Positions 1 through 8,304 of a DNA stretch of 64,000 nt are shown here, one piece after another; within the stretch, counting starts at the first letter, position 1; each line of letters begins with the position of its first letter. A program made the translations under genes and the position numbers. The stretch is from an uncultured Azospirillum sp. (lineage in GTDB: Bacteria; Pseudomonadota; Alphaproteobacteria; Azospirillales; Azospirillaceae). The stretch lies in the NCBI RefSeq assembly GCF_946480385.1, contig NZ_CAMLJP010000007.1, positions 33,835-97,834 on the forward strand, given 5' to 3'. The notes below the pieces were generated by a model, which was not told the origin of the DNA, did no database searches, and saw only the letters and a list, made by a program, of their open reading frames with translations.

Positions 1-7
1 GGCCGGA

Positions 8-709
8 TCAGGCCGGCCTGTCTCCCGCTTCCTTCAGCAGCGATGCGGCGAGGTTGATCGCCAGCGACAGCGTCATCAGCACGATGCCCAGCCCCAGCGC
101 CATCGGCAGGTCGCCTTTGCTGGTTTCCAGCGCAATGGCGGTGGTCATGACACGGGTGACATGCTCGATGTTGCCGCCGACGATCATCACCGCCCCGACC
201 TCGGCTGACGCGCGCCCGAATCCGGCCAGCACTGTGGTGACGAGGCTCCAGCGCGCTTCGGACAGCAGGGTAACCAGCCGGCGGATCGGCCCGGCGCCGG
301 CGACGCGCAGCAAGTCGTCATACTCGACCAGCAGATCCTCCACCGTCTGGCGGGTGAGCGAGGCGACGATCGGCACGATCATCACCGTCTGGGCGACGAT
401 CATCGCCGCCGGGGTGAACAGCAGACCCAGCACCCCGAAGGGGCCGGAGCGCGACAGCAGCAGATAGATCACCAGCCCGACCACCACCGGCGGCAACCCC
501 ATCATCGTGTTCAAGGTGATGGCGACGGCGCGCCGGCCGGGAAAGCGCAACGCCGCGACTGCGGCGCCCAGCGGCAGGCCGATCAGCGTGGCGGTGGCGA
601 CGGCTGTCAGGCTGACCCGCAGCGACAGGCCGATGATCCGCATCAGCCCGTCGTCCATCGACACGATCATGGAAAAAGCGACGGCAAGGGCTTGGGAAAA
701 ATCCTGCAT
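8..709 (-). CDS. tupB: Tungstate ABC transporter permease (TupB-like)
   Basis: Inner-membrane permease of 233 residues, all hydrophobic helices. It has the binding-protein-dependent transport loop near residues 125-150 (EYDDLLRVAGAG) and the stretch EVGAVMIVGGNI, typical of the TupB/WtpB branch that imports tungstate, rather than molybdate ModB. The gene reads leftwards, and its ATPase and binding protein would lie beyond the left edge. It is divergent from fdhD and close to mobA and a formate dehydrogenase, which fits supply of W (or Mo) for the bis-MGD cofactor. The metal preference is inferred from family resemblance and context. Confidence 0.82.
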   Translation of the reverse strand: MQDFSQALAVAFSMIVSMDDGLMRIIGLSLRVSLTAVATATLIGLPLGAAVAALRFPGRRAVAITLNTMMGLPPVVVGLVIYLLLSRSGPFGVLGLLFTPAAMIVAQTVMIVPIVASLTRQTVEDLLVEYDDLLRVAGAGPIRRLVTLLSEARWSLVTTVLAGFGRASAEVGAVMIVGGNIEHVTRVMTTAIALETSKGDLPMALGLGIVLMTLSLAINLAASLLKEAGDRPA

Positions 710-783
710 TCAGTCCAAATCACTTTTCAAATCATTCCGGCGGGGGCTTGTCCGAAGGACGCCGCTCGCCCACACTCGCGCGC

Positions 784-1677
784 ATGAGCCCGACCATGAG
801 CCTGAAGACCTTCACCATAGCGCCGGATCCGGCGAACCCCAAGCTGACCGAGCGCGTCCGCGGCCTCGACCAGGACGGCCGCGAGATCGAGACCGCCGTC
901 ACGGTCGAACGGCCGCTGACCCTGTACCTGAACGGGCAGGAGATCGTCACCATGATGACGATCGGCGATTATCCGGACTGTCTGGCCGTCGGCTATCTGC
1001 TGAACCAGAATATGCTGCGGCGCGACGATCGCATCACCGGCATCGACGTGGACGAGGAAACCGACACCGTCGTCGTTCGCACCGAGCGCGCGACCGATTA
1101 TGAATCCAAGCTGAAGAAGAAGACGCTGACCTCCGGCTGCGCCCAGGGCACCGCCTTCGGCGACGTGATGGAGACCTTCGAGTCCGTCAGGCTTCCCGCC
1201 GACGTGCGGCTCCACACCTCTTGGATCTACGCGCTGTCCAAGCAGATCAACCTGCAGCCCAGCCTGTATCTGGAAGCCGGGGCCATCCACGGCAGCGTGC
1301 TGTGCCAGGGCGACCGGCCGCTGGTCTATATGGAGGATGTCGGCCGCCACAATGCGGTGGACAAGGTCGCCGGCTACATGCACCTGAACGGCATTTCCGC
1401 TTCGGACAAGATTTTCTACACCACCGGCCGCCTGACATCCGAGATGGTCATCAAGACGGTGCAGATGGGCATTCCGATCCTGGTCTCGCGCTCCGGCTTC
1501 ACCGCCTGGGGCGTGCAACTGGCACGGCAGGCCAACCTGACGCTGGTCGGCCGGGCCAAGGGCAAGCGCTTCATCGCGCTGGCTGGCACCGACAGGCTGG
1601 TGTTCGACACCGATGCCGGCGGAGCCGACGACGAGGATCGTCGGCATGGACGCAAGGGAAGCCGCGATGACGACTAA
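784..1677 (+). CDS. fdhD: Formate dehydrogenase sulfurtransferase FdhD
   Basis: FdhD passes sulfur from a cysteine desulfurase to the bis-MGD cofactor of formate dehydrogenase in the cytoplasm. The family signature EDVGRHNAVDKVAGY is present in mid-protein. The cysteine loop reads TSGCAQGTAF, so only one cysteine is present where E. coli FdhD has a CxxC pair. About 297 residues from the ATG at 784; an ATG at 796 and a TTG at 748 are in frame and none has a good ribosome site, so the start is uncertain. It overlaps mobA by 11 bases at its 3' end, as expected for a translationally coupled cofactor operon. Confidence 0.93.
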   Translation: MSPTMSLKTFTIAPDPANPKLTERVRGLDQDGREIETAVTVERPLTLYLNGQEIVTMMTIGDYPDCLAVGYLLNQNMLRRDDRITGIDVDEETDTVVVRTERATDYESKLKKKTLTSGCAQGTAFGDVMETFESVRLPADVRLHTSWIYALSKQINLQPSLYLEAGAIHGSVLCQGDRPLVYMEDVGRHNAVDKVAGYMHLNGISASDKIFYTTGRLTSEMVIKTVQMGIPILVSRSGFTAWGVQLARQANLTLVGRAKGKRFIALAGTDRLVFDTDAGGADDEDRRHGRKGSRDDD

Positions 1678-2305
1678 CTCCGTTCACCCCGACATTGGCG
1701 GCGTCCTGCTGGCCGGCGGGCTGTCGCGCCGGATGGGCGGCGGCGACAAGTGCCTGCGCCCGCTGGGCGACCGCAGCATCCTGGAACGCATCGTCGCCAC
1801 CGTCCGGCCGCAGGTCGGGCCGCTGGTGCTGAACGCCAACGGCGACCCGGCCCGCTTCGCCCATCTCCACCTGCCGGTTGCGGCGGATGTGGTGGAGGGC
1901 TATGCCGGCCCGCTCGCCGGCGTGCTGACCGGTATGGAGTGGATGCGCGGCACGGCGCCCGGCATCGGCTGGGTCGCCAGCTTCGCCACCGACGCTCCCT
2001 TCATCCCGCGCGACCTCGTCACCCGCATGGTGGCGGCGCTGGAACATGAGGGCGCCGACCTCGCCTGCGCCCGGTCGGGTGGGCAGGACCATCCGGTCTT
2101 CGGCCTGTGGCCGATCCGTCTGGCCGGCGACCTCCGCCGCGCCATGGTGGAGGAGGGCGTCCGCAAGGTCGATGCCTGGACCGCCCGCTACCGTCTGGCT
2201 GTCGCCGATTTTGCCGTCGATCCAGTCGATCCCTTCTTCAACACAAACCGGCCGGAGGATCTGGCCGAGGCCGAACGCCTGCTGGCGTCGGGACATGTGA
2301 CATGA
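1667..2305 (+). CDS. mobA: Molybdenum cofactor guanylyltransferase MobA
   Basis: Transfers GMP from GTP to molybdopterin to make the guanine dinucleotide form used by formate dehydrogenase. The nucleotide-binding signature GGVLLAGGLSRRMGGGDK lies at about residues 10-27, followed by NANGDP and a conserved ATDAPFIP. About 212 residues, normal for the family. The ATG at 1667 is preferred over upstream in-frame codons because it puts the glycine-rich loop at the usual distance from the N-terminus. It overlaps fdhD upstream and the next gene by ATGA downstream. Confidence 0.92.
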   Translation: MTTNSVHPDIGGVLLAGGLSRRMGGGDKCLRPLGDRSILERIVATVRPQVGPLVLNANGDPARFAHLHLPVAADVVEGYAGPLAGVLTGMEWMRGTAPGIGWVASFATDAPFIPRDLVTRMVAALEHEGADLACARSGGQDHPVFGLWPIRLAGDLRRAMVEEGVRKVDAWTARYRLAVADFAVDPVDPFFNTNRPEDLAEAERLLASGHVT

Positions 2306-2811
2306 CGGAACAGCCCGCTTCCCATTCCCTTGACCGCATAGAGACCATGCCGCTGGGCATCGTGGTGGAGCGCCGCCGCGGCGTCACCGCCTGGGCCGAC
2401 TGGAGCTGGCGCCCGGTGTCGGTCATCCCCGGCGCCGGCCCGGTCGATCCGCCCGGCCGCGTCCTGCTGGAGGGCGAGGGCTGGACCCACAGCCACGCCG
2501 CCACCCTGACGCTGGAACTGTTCCGCACCGACACGGAAGGTTACCGTCTGAACCTGTCGCAGGATCCGCCGCGCCTCTGGGTGGTGATGCGCCCCGGCCC
2601 AGACGGCGATGAACTGGTGCCCTTCACGGTTACCGCGTCGGCCCATGAAGGGGAGGGCTATCAGGTCGGTTCCGATGTGGTGGAGACGGTGCCGATGCCG
2701 GCGGAGGTGATTGCGCTGGTTCGTGATTTCGTCGAGCAGCATCATGTCGACGTCCCCTTCCACAAGCGCGAGCGCAAGCGCCATTTCGAGAAAGAGGACC
2801 GGCAGCGGTGA
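2302..2811 (+). CDS. DUF3305-family protein of the formate dehydrogenase locus
   Basis: Cytoplasmic protein of 169 residues with no signal peptide or membrane segment. It starts at the ATG that overlaps the mobA stop (ATGA). The sequence (MPLGIVVERR..., WADWSWRPV, and a His/Arg/Lys-rich C-terminus HKRERKRHFEKED) matches what I know as DUF3305, a family found next to DUF3306 and formate dehydrogenase genes. Its biochemical role is unknown to me; position suggests help in maturation or assembly of the enzyme. It overlaps the next gene by GTGA, so the two are probably translated together. Confidence 0.8.
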   Translation: MTEQPASHSLDRIETMPLGIVVERRRGVTAWADWSWRPVSVIPGAGPVDPPGRVLLEGEGWTHSHAATLTLELFRTDTEGYRLNLSQDPPRLWVVMRPGPDGDELVPFTVTASAHEGEGYQVGSDVVETVPMPAEVIALVRDFVEQHHVDVPFHKRERKRHFEKEDRQR

Positions 2812-3344
2812 GCGACGAAGCCTTCCTGTCGCGCTGGTCGCGCCTGAAACGCACGGCGGTCAAGCCGGAGCCGACACCTGTCGATCTGCCGCCGGTCGAA
2901 GAGACGGCCGACCTTCCCGTCGCCGTTGCCGAAGACGTGCAGGTCGAGTCCGCCCAGCCGGATGCGGAACCCGAAGATCCGTTGAAGGATCTCCCGCCGA
3001 TCGAGGAACTGACCGGCGAGTCCGACTTCACCCCCTTCCTGCGCGCCGAGGTGCCGGAGGATCTGCACCGCCAGGCCCTGCGCAAGCTGTGGGCCTCCGA
3101 CCCGGTCTACGCCAACGACGACGGGCTGAAGGACTACGCCGACGATTATGCCAGCCTGTTCACCGGCGGTGTCCCGGTGAAGACCCTCTACCGCGTCGGC
3201 AAGGGCTTCCTCGACACGCTGGACGAGGTGGCTGAGGGTGCAGAACTTTCCCCCGCCACGTCCGCCGACGTAGACGTCGTGGCGACGGACGACACCTTCT
3301 CTCCCCAGCCACCAATCCCCTCTCCCCCCCGGGGAGAGGGTTAG
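2808..3344 (+). CDS. DUF3306-family protein of the formate dehydrogenase locus
   Basis: Acidic protein of 178 residues starting at a GTG that overlaps the previous stop. The N-terminus FLSRWSRLKR, an acidic Pro/Glu-rich linker (about 20-65), and the core LPPIEELTGESDFTPFL then LRKLWASDPVYAN, followed by a DYADDYA stretch, are typical of DUF3306. Function is unknown; it always travels with DUF3305 near formate dehydrogenase. Oddity: the last dozen residues (PPIPSPPRGEG) are translated from an intergenic palindromic repeat, so the natural C-terminus has probably been replaced by repeat insertion. Confidence 0.78.
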   Translation: MSDEAFLSRWSRLKRTAVKPEPTPVDLPPVEETADLPVAVAEDVQVESAQPDAEPEDPLKDLPPIEELTGESDFTPFLRAEVPEDLHRQALRKLWASDPVYANDDGLKDYADDYASLFTGGVPVKTLYRVGKGFLDTLDEVAEGAELSPATSADVDVVATDDTFSPQPPIPSPPRGEG

Positions 3345-3354
3345 GGTGAGGGGG
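3317..3354. repeat. Intergenic palindromic repeat, copy A
   Basis: C-rich then G-rich hairpin sequence (CCCCTCTCC ... GGGGAGAGGG followed by TTAGGGTGAGGGGG). The same module occurs in inverted orientation at 3419-3456. It supplies the stop codon and last codons of the DUF3306 gene. Confidence 0.75.
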
Positions 3355-3418
3355 ACGCACAGCAGGACCTTATCAGTCCACGTGCAGCCCCCACCTCCCC
3401 ATTCATCCACGCCATGCA

Positions 3419-3456
3419 TCCCCCTCACCCCGACCCTCTCCCCAGGGGGGAGAGGG
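3419..3456. repeat. Intergenic palindromic repeat, copy B (inverted)
   Basis: Inverted copy of the 3317 module (CCCCTCACCCCGACCCTCTCCCC then GGGGGGAGAGGG, in two parts). Together with copy A it could form a large hairpin of about 140 bases at the end of the upstream transcript, possibly acting as a transcription block or mRNA stabiliser before the formate dehydrogenase promoter. Confidence 0.7.
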
Positions 3457-3610
3457 AGTTTGCTCTCAGCTTGCTTCCCCCCCTCGCAAAACGACTTTCA
3501 AAATGCGACGGATTGTCGCGCTGAATTGGCAGCCTTCAAAACAAAGGGGCGCTCTGACAGCGCGAACATAGCGGCACGATAAAGTTTCATTTGTTCTCCC
3601 TTTCGGGCGT

Positions 3611-3656
3611 GTCCTTAGTTGACAAAAGGACAGGTTCAGTCCTTCTATTATCCATC
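3611..3656 (+). promoter_or_regulatory. Candidate promoter/operator of the formate dehydrogenase operon
   Basis: A perfect -35-like TTGACA at 3619-3624 lies inside alternating inverted hexamers: GTCCTT (3611), AAGGAC (3626) and GTCCTT (3639). The best -10 candidates (TTCTAT at 3643 or TATTAT at 3646) give spacers of 18 and 21 bases, so the promoter is only moderately convincing. The arrangement suggests a repressor or activator site covering the promoter. The first gene downstream starts at 3799. Confidence 0.4.
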
Positions 3657-3798
3657 TACCGAACGCTAAGCCACTGTAAGGCAACGGCTTTTCGCAGGTG
3701 CATCAAAAGGGGTGCGGGACCAGGGGTCCAAGGACGGCGCGCGGCTGGACCGTGAACGCCGATGCACCCGTCTTGTGTCCGGGAGGAGTTTGCGGCGC

Positions 3799-4425
3799 GT
3801 GTCCAAGGCCGTCGATCACACCGTTTCCCCCGCGGTCGCGGAGGAGGAACTGCTTCGCGCGCAGGTCTATGGCCTGCTGGCGCGCCTGCTGGCGCGCGCG
3901 CCCGATGCGGCCTTCCTGGCGGCGCTGGGTGAGCTGGCAGGGGAGGGCGGCGACTTCGGCGCGGCTCTCGACCAGCTGGCCGGCGCGGCGCGGGACAACG
4001 ATCCTGCGGCGGTGGAAGAGGAGTTCACCACCCTCTTCATCGGCGTCGGCGGCAGCGAGCGTACGCCCTATGGCTCCTTCTACCTGACCGGATTCCTGAA
4101 CGAAAAGCCGCTGGCGGAGCTGCGCGCCGACATGGCGCGGCTGGGCATCGCCCGTGCCGACGGCGTGACGGAGCCGGAGGACCACATCGCCGCCCTGTGC
4201 GAGATGATGGCCGGCCTGATCGCCGGCGCGTTCGCGCCGGAGGACGGCGGGATCGCCGGGCTCGATGCGCAGCGGGCTTTCTTCGACCGCCACATCGGCT
4301 CCTGGGCCGGGCGGTTCTTCGCGGATTTGGAGACCTCGCCGTCGGCCCGCTTTTATCGGGCGGTCGGTGCGGTCGGACGAAGTTTTCTGGCGGTCGAGGC
4401 GCGCGCCTTCGACCTTGCGGCGTAA
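3799..4425 (+). CDS. TorD/DmsD-family molybdoenzyme chaperone
   Basis: All-helical cytoplasmic chaperone of 208 residues that binds Tat leaders of molybdo/tungsto-enzymes. Hallmarks are EEEFTTLFIGVGG followed by PYGSFYLTGFL and the EPEDHIAALCEMM helix with the conserved E-x-x-D-H. The GTG at 3799 is chosen because GGGAGGAG lies ten bases upstream; upstream in-frame codons lack a ribosome site. It is the first gene of the formate dehydrogenase operon and is followed by a small Tat-leader protein and the catalytic subunit, its likely client. Confidence 0.88.
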   Translation: MSKAVDHTVSPAVAEEELLRAQVYGLLARLLARAPDAAFLAALGELAGEGGDFGAALDQLAGAARDNDPAAVEEEFTTLFIGVGGSERTPYGSFYLTGFLNEKPLAELRADMARLGIARADGVTEPEDHIAALCEMMAGLIAGAFAPEDGGIAGLDAQRAFFDRHIGSWAGRFFADLETSPSARFYRAVGAVGRSFLAVEARAFDLAA

Positions 4426-4442
4426 AGGTGAGGAGCGAAGCC

Positions 4443-4694
4443 ATGACGCGGAACGCGGTCAAAGCCACTGATGAAGCAGCAAAGCAGAACACGGACATCC
4501 AGGGCACGGAAAAGGGGCTCGCCCGGCGCGACCTGTTCCGCGTCTCTGGCCTCGGCGTCGGCGCGCTGGGTGCCGTCGCGGCCGGCGTGACCGCCGCGAG
4601 CGGCACGGCCGAGGCCGCCCTGGCCGAGACGACCTCCACGGGCTACCGCGAGACCGACCATGTCCGGAAGGTCTACGAAGTCAGCCGCTTCTAG
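4443..4694 (+). CDS. Formate dehydrogenase region Tat-target small protein
   Basis: Protein of 83 residues with a twin-arginine leader (ARRDLFRVSGLGVGALGAVAAG, in two parts around residues 26-48) followed by only about 25 mature residues ending in ETDHVRKVYEVSRF. It resembles the small family described as formate dehydrogenase region TAT target. Its job is not known; it may be a small periplasmic subunit or assembly factor. It sits 17 bases after the TorD-like gene and 13 bases before the catalytic subunit, in one operon. Confidence 0.8.
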   Translation: MTRNAVKATDEAAKQNTDIQGTEKGLARRDLFRVSGLGVGALGAVAAGVTAASGTAEAALAETTSTGYRETDHVRKVYEVSRF

Positions 4695-4707
4695 GAGGAA
4701 CGCCCCG

Positions 4708-7608
4708 ATGCTCATCAAGAAAAGCTCGGCCACCTCCGGCGGCCGCCATCTCGCCCGCACCCTTACCCAGACGCTGGCCTCCGCCACCGGCGTCACCGTC
4801 GACCGCCGCGCCTTCCTGCGCACCTCCGGCATCGCCGCCGGCGGCGCCGCGCTGGCCACGGCCATGCCCTTCGGCATGGTGAAGAAGGCCGACGCCGCCA
4901 CGGCCGCCACCGTCGCCGGGGCTCCGGTGAAGCAGATCAAGACAGTCTGCACCCATTGCTCGGTCGGCTGTACCGTGGTCGCCGAAGTGCAGAACGGTGT
5001 CTGGATCGGGCAGGAGCCCGGCTTCGACAGCCCGATCAACCTCGGTTCGCACTGCGCCAAGGGCGCGTCGGTGCGCGAGCACGCCCATGGCGAGCGTCGC
5101 CTGCGCTATCCGATGAAGATGGTCGACGGCAAGTGGACCCGCATCAGCTGGGATCAGGCCATCGAGGAGGTCGGCTCCAAGCTGCTGGCGATCCGCGAGC
5201 AGTCCGGCCCGGATTCGGTGTTCTGGCTCGGCTCGGCCAAGCACAGCAACGAGCAGGCCTATCTGTTCCGCAAGTTCGCGGCGCTGTGGGGCACCAACAA
5301 CGTCGACCATCAGGCGCGCATCTGCCACTCCACCACCGTCGCCGGCGTGGCGAACGTCTGGGGCTACGGCGCCATGACGAACAGCTACAACGACATCCAG
5401 AAGTCGCGCGCGCTGTTCTTCATCGGCTCCAACGCCGCCGAGGCGCACCCCGTCGCCATGATGCATGTGCTGAAGGCGAAGGAGCAGAACAACGCGCCGC
5501 TGATTGTCGCCGATCCGCGCTTCACCCGCACCGCCGCCCACGCCAACGAATACATCCGCTTCCGTCCCGGCACCGACGTGGCGCTGATCTGGGGCATCCT
5601 CTGGCATGTTCTGGAGAATGGCTGGGAGGATAAGGACTATATCGCCAAGCGCGTCTACGGCATGGATGACATCCGCGCCGAGGTCGCCAAGTGGACGCCG
5701 GAAGAGGTCGAGCGCGTCACCGGCGTTCCGGGCTCGCAGCTGAAGCGCGTCGCCCGCACGCTGGCCTCCAACCGTCCGGGCACGCTGGTCTGGTGCATGG
5801 GCGGCACCCAGCATCACATCGGCAACAACAACACCCGCGCCTATTGCGTGCTGCAGCTGGCACTGGGCAATGTCGGCGTGTCCGGCGGCGGCACCAATAT
5901 TTTCCGCGGCCACGACAACGTCCAGGGCGCGACCGACTTCGGCGTCACCTCGGACAGCCTGCCCGGCTATTACGGCCTCGCCGAGGGTGCATGGCGCCAT
6001 TGGGCGCGCGTCTGGGATCTCCCCTATGACGGCATCCAGAAGCGCTTCGCCTCCAAGGCGCTGATGGAGAGCACCGGCATCCCGGTGTCGCGCTGGTTCG
6101 ACGGCGTGCTGGAAGCCAAGGAGAACCTGGACCAGCCGAACCCGGTCAAGGGCATGGTCTTCTGGGGCCACGCGCCGAACAGCCAGGTCCGTCTGCCCGA
6201 CATGAAGAAGGCGATGGAGAAGCTGGAGCTGCTGGTCGTCGTCGATCCGTATCCGACGATGACGGCGGTGCTGCCCGACCGCAAGAACGACTTCTATCTG
6301 CTGCCGGCCGCGACCCAGTTCGAGACCTACGGCTCCGCCACCGCGTCGAACCGCTCGGTCCAGTGGCGCGACAAGATCGTCGAGCCGCTGTTCGAGTCGA
6401 AGCCCGACCACGAGATTATGTATCTCTTCGCCAAGAAGTTCGGCTTCGCGGCGGATCTCTGCAAGAACATCAAGGTCAACGGCAACGAGCCGCTGGTCGA
6501 GGACATCACCCGCGAGTGGAACCGCGGCATGTGGTCGGTCGGCTATACCGGCCAGTCGCCGGAGCGCCTCAAGCTGCACATGCAGCATCAGGGCACCTTC
6601 GACAAGACGACCCTGCGCGCCAATGGCGGCCCGTGCGACGGCGACTACTTCGGCCTGCCCTGGCCCTGCTGGGGCACGCCGGAAATGAAGCATCCGGGTT
6701 CCGCCAACCTCTACGACACCTCGCTGCCGGTGGCCGAGGGCGGCGGCGCCTTCCGCGCCCGCTTCGGTCTGGAGCGCAACGGCGTGACGCTGCTGGCCGA
6801 AGGCTCCTATCCGGAAGGGTCGGAGATCAAGGACGGCTATCCGGAAGTCACCATGGCGATGCTCCAGAAGCTGGGCTTCGACAAGGACCTGACGGCAGAG
6901 GAACTGGCGGTCATCCAGAAGATCGGCGGCGAGAAGGTCGCGGCCGTGTCCTGGACCACCGACCTGTCCGGCGGCATCCAGCGCGTGGCGATCAAGCACG
7001 GCCTGAACCCGCCCGGCAACGCCAAGGCGCGCTGCGTCGCCTGGAACTTCCCGGACCCGGTTCCGATCCACCGCGAGCCGCTCTACACCCCGCGCCGCGA
7101 TCTGGTCGCCAGCTATCCGACCTACAAGGACACCAAGTCCTGGCGCGTGCCGACGCTCTACAAGTCCATCCAGGACCGCGACGTGTCGAAGGAGTACCCG
7201 ATCATCCTCACCTCCGGCCGTCTGGTCGAATATGAGGGCGGCGGTGACGAGACGCGCTCCAACCCCTGGCTGGCCGAGCTGCAGCAGGACATGTTCGTCG
7301 AGATCAACCCGTTCGACGCCAACAACGCCGGCATCAAGGACGGCCAGCTGGTGTGGGTGGAAGGCCCGGAGAAGGGCAAGGTGAAGGTCAAGGCCATGGT
7401 CACCGACCGTGTCGGCCGCGGCGTCGCCTTCATGCCCTTCCATTTCGGCGGCGTGTATCAGGGGCAGGACCTGCGCTCCAAATACCCGGCCGGGGCCGAT
7501 CCGATCGTGCTGGGCGAGGCGGCCAATACGGCGACCACCTACGGCTACGATTCGGTGACCCAGATGCAGGAAACCAAGACCACCCTTTGCCGCATCCAGG
7601 CGGCCTGA
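4708..7608 (+). CDS. fdhA: Formate dehydrogenase, catalytic (alpha) subunit
   Basis: Oxidises formate to CO2 at a Mo/W-bis-MGD centre on the periplasmic side. The 966-residue protein starts at an ATG eight bases after GGAGGA. It has a Tat motif RRAFLRTSG at residues 33-41, a 4Fe-4S site at Cys81, Cys84, Cys88 and Cys116, and the catalytic loop HQARICHSTTVAG. The metal ligand there is Cys206 (TGC at 5323), whereas E. coli FdnG has selenocysteine read from TGA. There is no N-terminal NADH-type ferredoxin region, so electrons pass to the beta and gamma subunits. Alternative gene names are fdnG or the FDH3-type alpha subunit. Confidence 0.95.
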   Translation: MLIKKSSATSGGRHLARTLTQTLASATGVTVDRRAFLRTSGIAAGGAALATAMPFGMVKKADAATAATVAGAPVKQIKTVCTHCSVGCTVVAEVQNGVWIGQEPGFDSPINLGSHCAKGASVREHAHGERRLRYPMKMVDGKWTRISWDQAIEEVGSKLLAIREQSGPDSVFWLGSAKHSNEQAYLFRKFAALWGTNNVDHQARICHSTTVAGVANVWGYGAMTNSYNDIQKSRALFFIGSNAAEAHPVAMMHVLKAKEQNNAPLIVADPRFTRTAAHANEYIRFRPGTDVALIWGILWHVLENGWEDKDYIAKRVYGMDDIRAEVAKWTPEEVERVTGVPGSQLKRVARTLASNRPGTLVWCMGGTQHHIGNNNTRAYCVLQLALGNVGVSGGGTNIFRGHDNVQGATDFGVTSDSLPGYYGLAEGAWRHWARVWDLPYDGIQKRFASKALMESTGIPVSRWFDGVLEAKENLDQPNPVKGMVFWGHAPNSQVRLPDMKKAMEKLELLVVVDPYPTMTAVLPDRKNDFYLLPAATQFETYGSATASNRSVQWRDKIVEPLFESKPDHEIMYLFAKKFGFAADLCKNIKVNGNEPLVEDITREWNRGMWSVGYTGQSPERLKLHMQHQGTFDKTTLRANGGPCDGDYFGLPWPCWGTPEMKHPGSANLYDTSLPVAEGGGAFRARFGLERNGVTLLAEGSYPEGSEIKDGYPEVTMAMLQKLGFDKDLTAEELAVIQKIGGEKVAAVSWTTDLSGGIQRVAIKHGLNPPGNAKARCVAWNFPDPVPIHREPLYTPRRDLVASYPTYKDTKSWRVPTLYKSIQDRDVSKEYPIILTSGRLVEYEGGGDETRSNPWLAELQQDMFVEINPFDANNAGIKDGQLVWVEGPEKGKVKVKAMVTDRVGRGVAFMPFHFGGVYQGQDLRSKYPAGADPIVLGEAANTATTYGYDSVTQMQETKTTLCRIQAA

Positions 7609-7626
7609 CGCGCGGGAGTTTGAACC

Positions 7627-8304
7627 ATGGCCCGGATGAAATTCCTGTGCGACGCCGAGCGCTGCATCGAGTGCAACGCCTGCGTCACCGCCTGCAAGAA
7701 CGAGAACGAGGTGCCCTGGGGCATCAACCGCCGCCGCGTCGTGACCATCAACGACGGCCGGCCGGGGGAGCGGACGATCTCGGTCGCCTGCATGCATTGC
7801 TCCGACGCGCCCTGCAAGGCGGTCTGCCCGGTCGACTGCTTCTATCAAACCGCCGAGGGCGTGGTCCTGCACAACAAGGACCTGTGCATCGGCTGCGGTT
7901 ATTGCTTCTACGCCTGCCCGTTCGGCGCGCCGCAGTATCCGCAGGCCGGCAACTTCGGCACCCGCGGCAAGATGGACAAGTGCACCTTCTGCTCCGGCGG
8001 GCCGGAGGCCGACAATTCGGAGGCGGAGTTCAAGAAGTACGGCCGCAACCGTCTGGCCGAAGGCAAGCTGCCGCTCTGCGCCGAGATGTGCTCGACCAAG
8101 GCGCTGCTGGCCGGTGACGCCGACAAGGTGTCGGACATTTACCGCGAGCGCGTCGCCGCCCGCGGTTTCGGTTCCGGCGCCTGGGGCTGGGGCACCGCCT
8201 ACCAGACCAAGTCGGGTCAGGAGCGCGGCCAGCCCGGCGGTTCCCTGTTCCAGGGCACCGGCGGTGCCGCCGGCGGCCTGCCTGTGCAGAAGCAGGGGCT
8301 GTGA
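7627..8304 (+). CDS. fdhB: Formate dehydrogenase, iron-sulfur (beta) subunit
   Basis: Electron-transfer subunit of 225 residues with four cysteine clusters: CIECNACVTAC near 13-23, CMHCSDAPCKAVC near 55-67, CIGCGYCFYAC near 87-97, and a split last set CTFC ... CAEMC. These fit four 4Fe-4S centres linking the catalytic site to the cytochrome. Unlike E. coli FdnH there is no C-terminal membrane anchor; the tail is Gly-rich (QGTGGAAGGLPVQ). This compact form corresponds to what is annotated as FDH3 beta. It lies 18 bases after fdhA. Confidence 0.93.
   Translation: MARMKFLCDAERCIECNACVTACKNENEVPWGINRRRVVTINDGRPGERTISVACMHCSDAPCKAVCPVDCFYQTAEGVVLHNKDLCIGCGYCFYACPFGAPQYPQAGNFGTRGKMDKCTFCSGGPEADNSEAEFKKYGRNRLAEGKLPLCAEMCSTKALLAGDADKVSDIYRERVAARGFGSGAWGWGTAYQTKSGQERGQPGGSLFQGTGGAAGGLPVQKQGL

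Noticed and set aside
5323..5325. In-frame selenocysteine in the formate dehydrogenase
   Set aside because: The codon at the active site is TGC, so ordinary cysteine is used and no SECIS element is needed.
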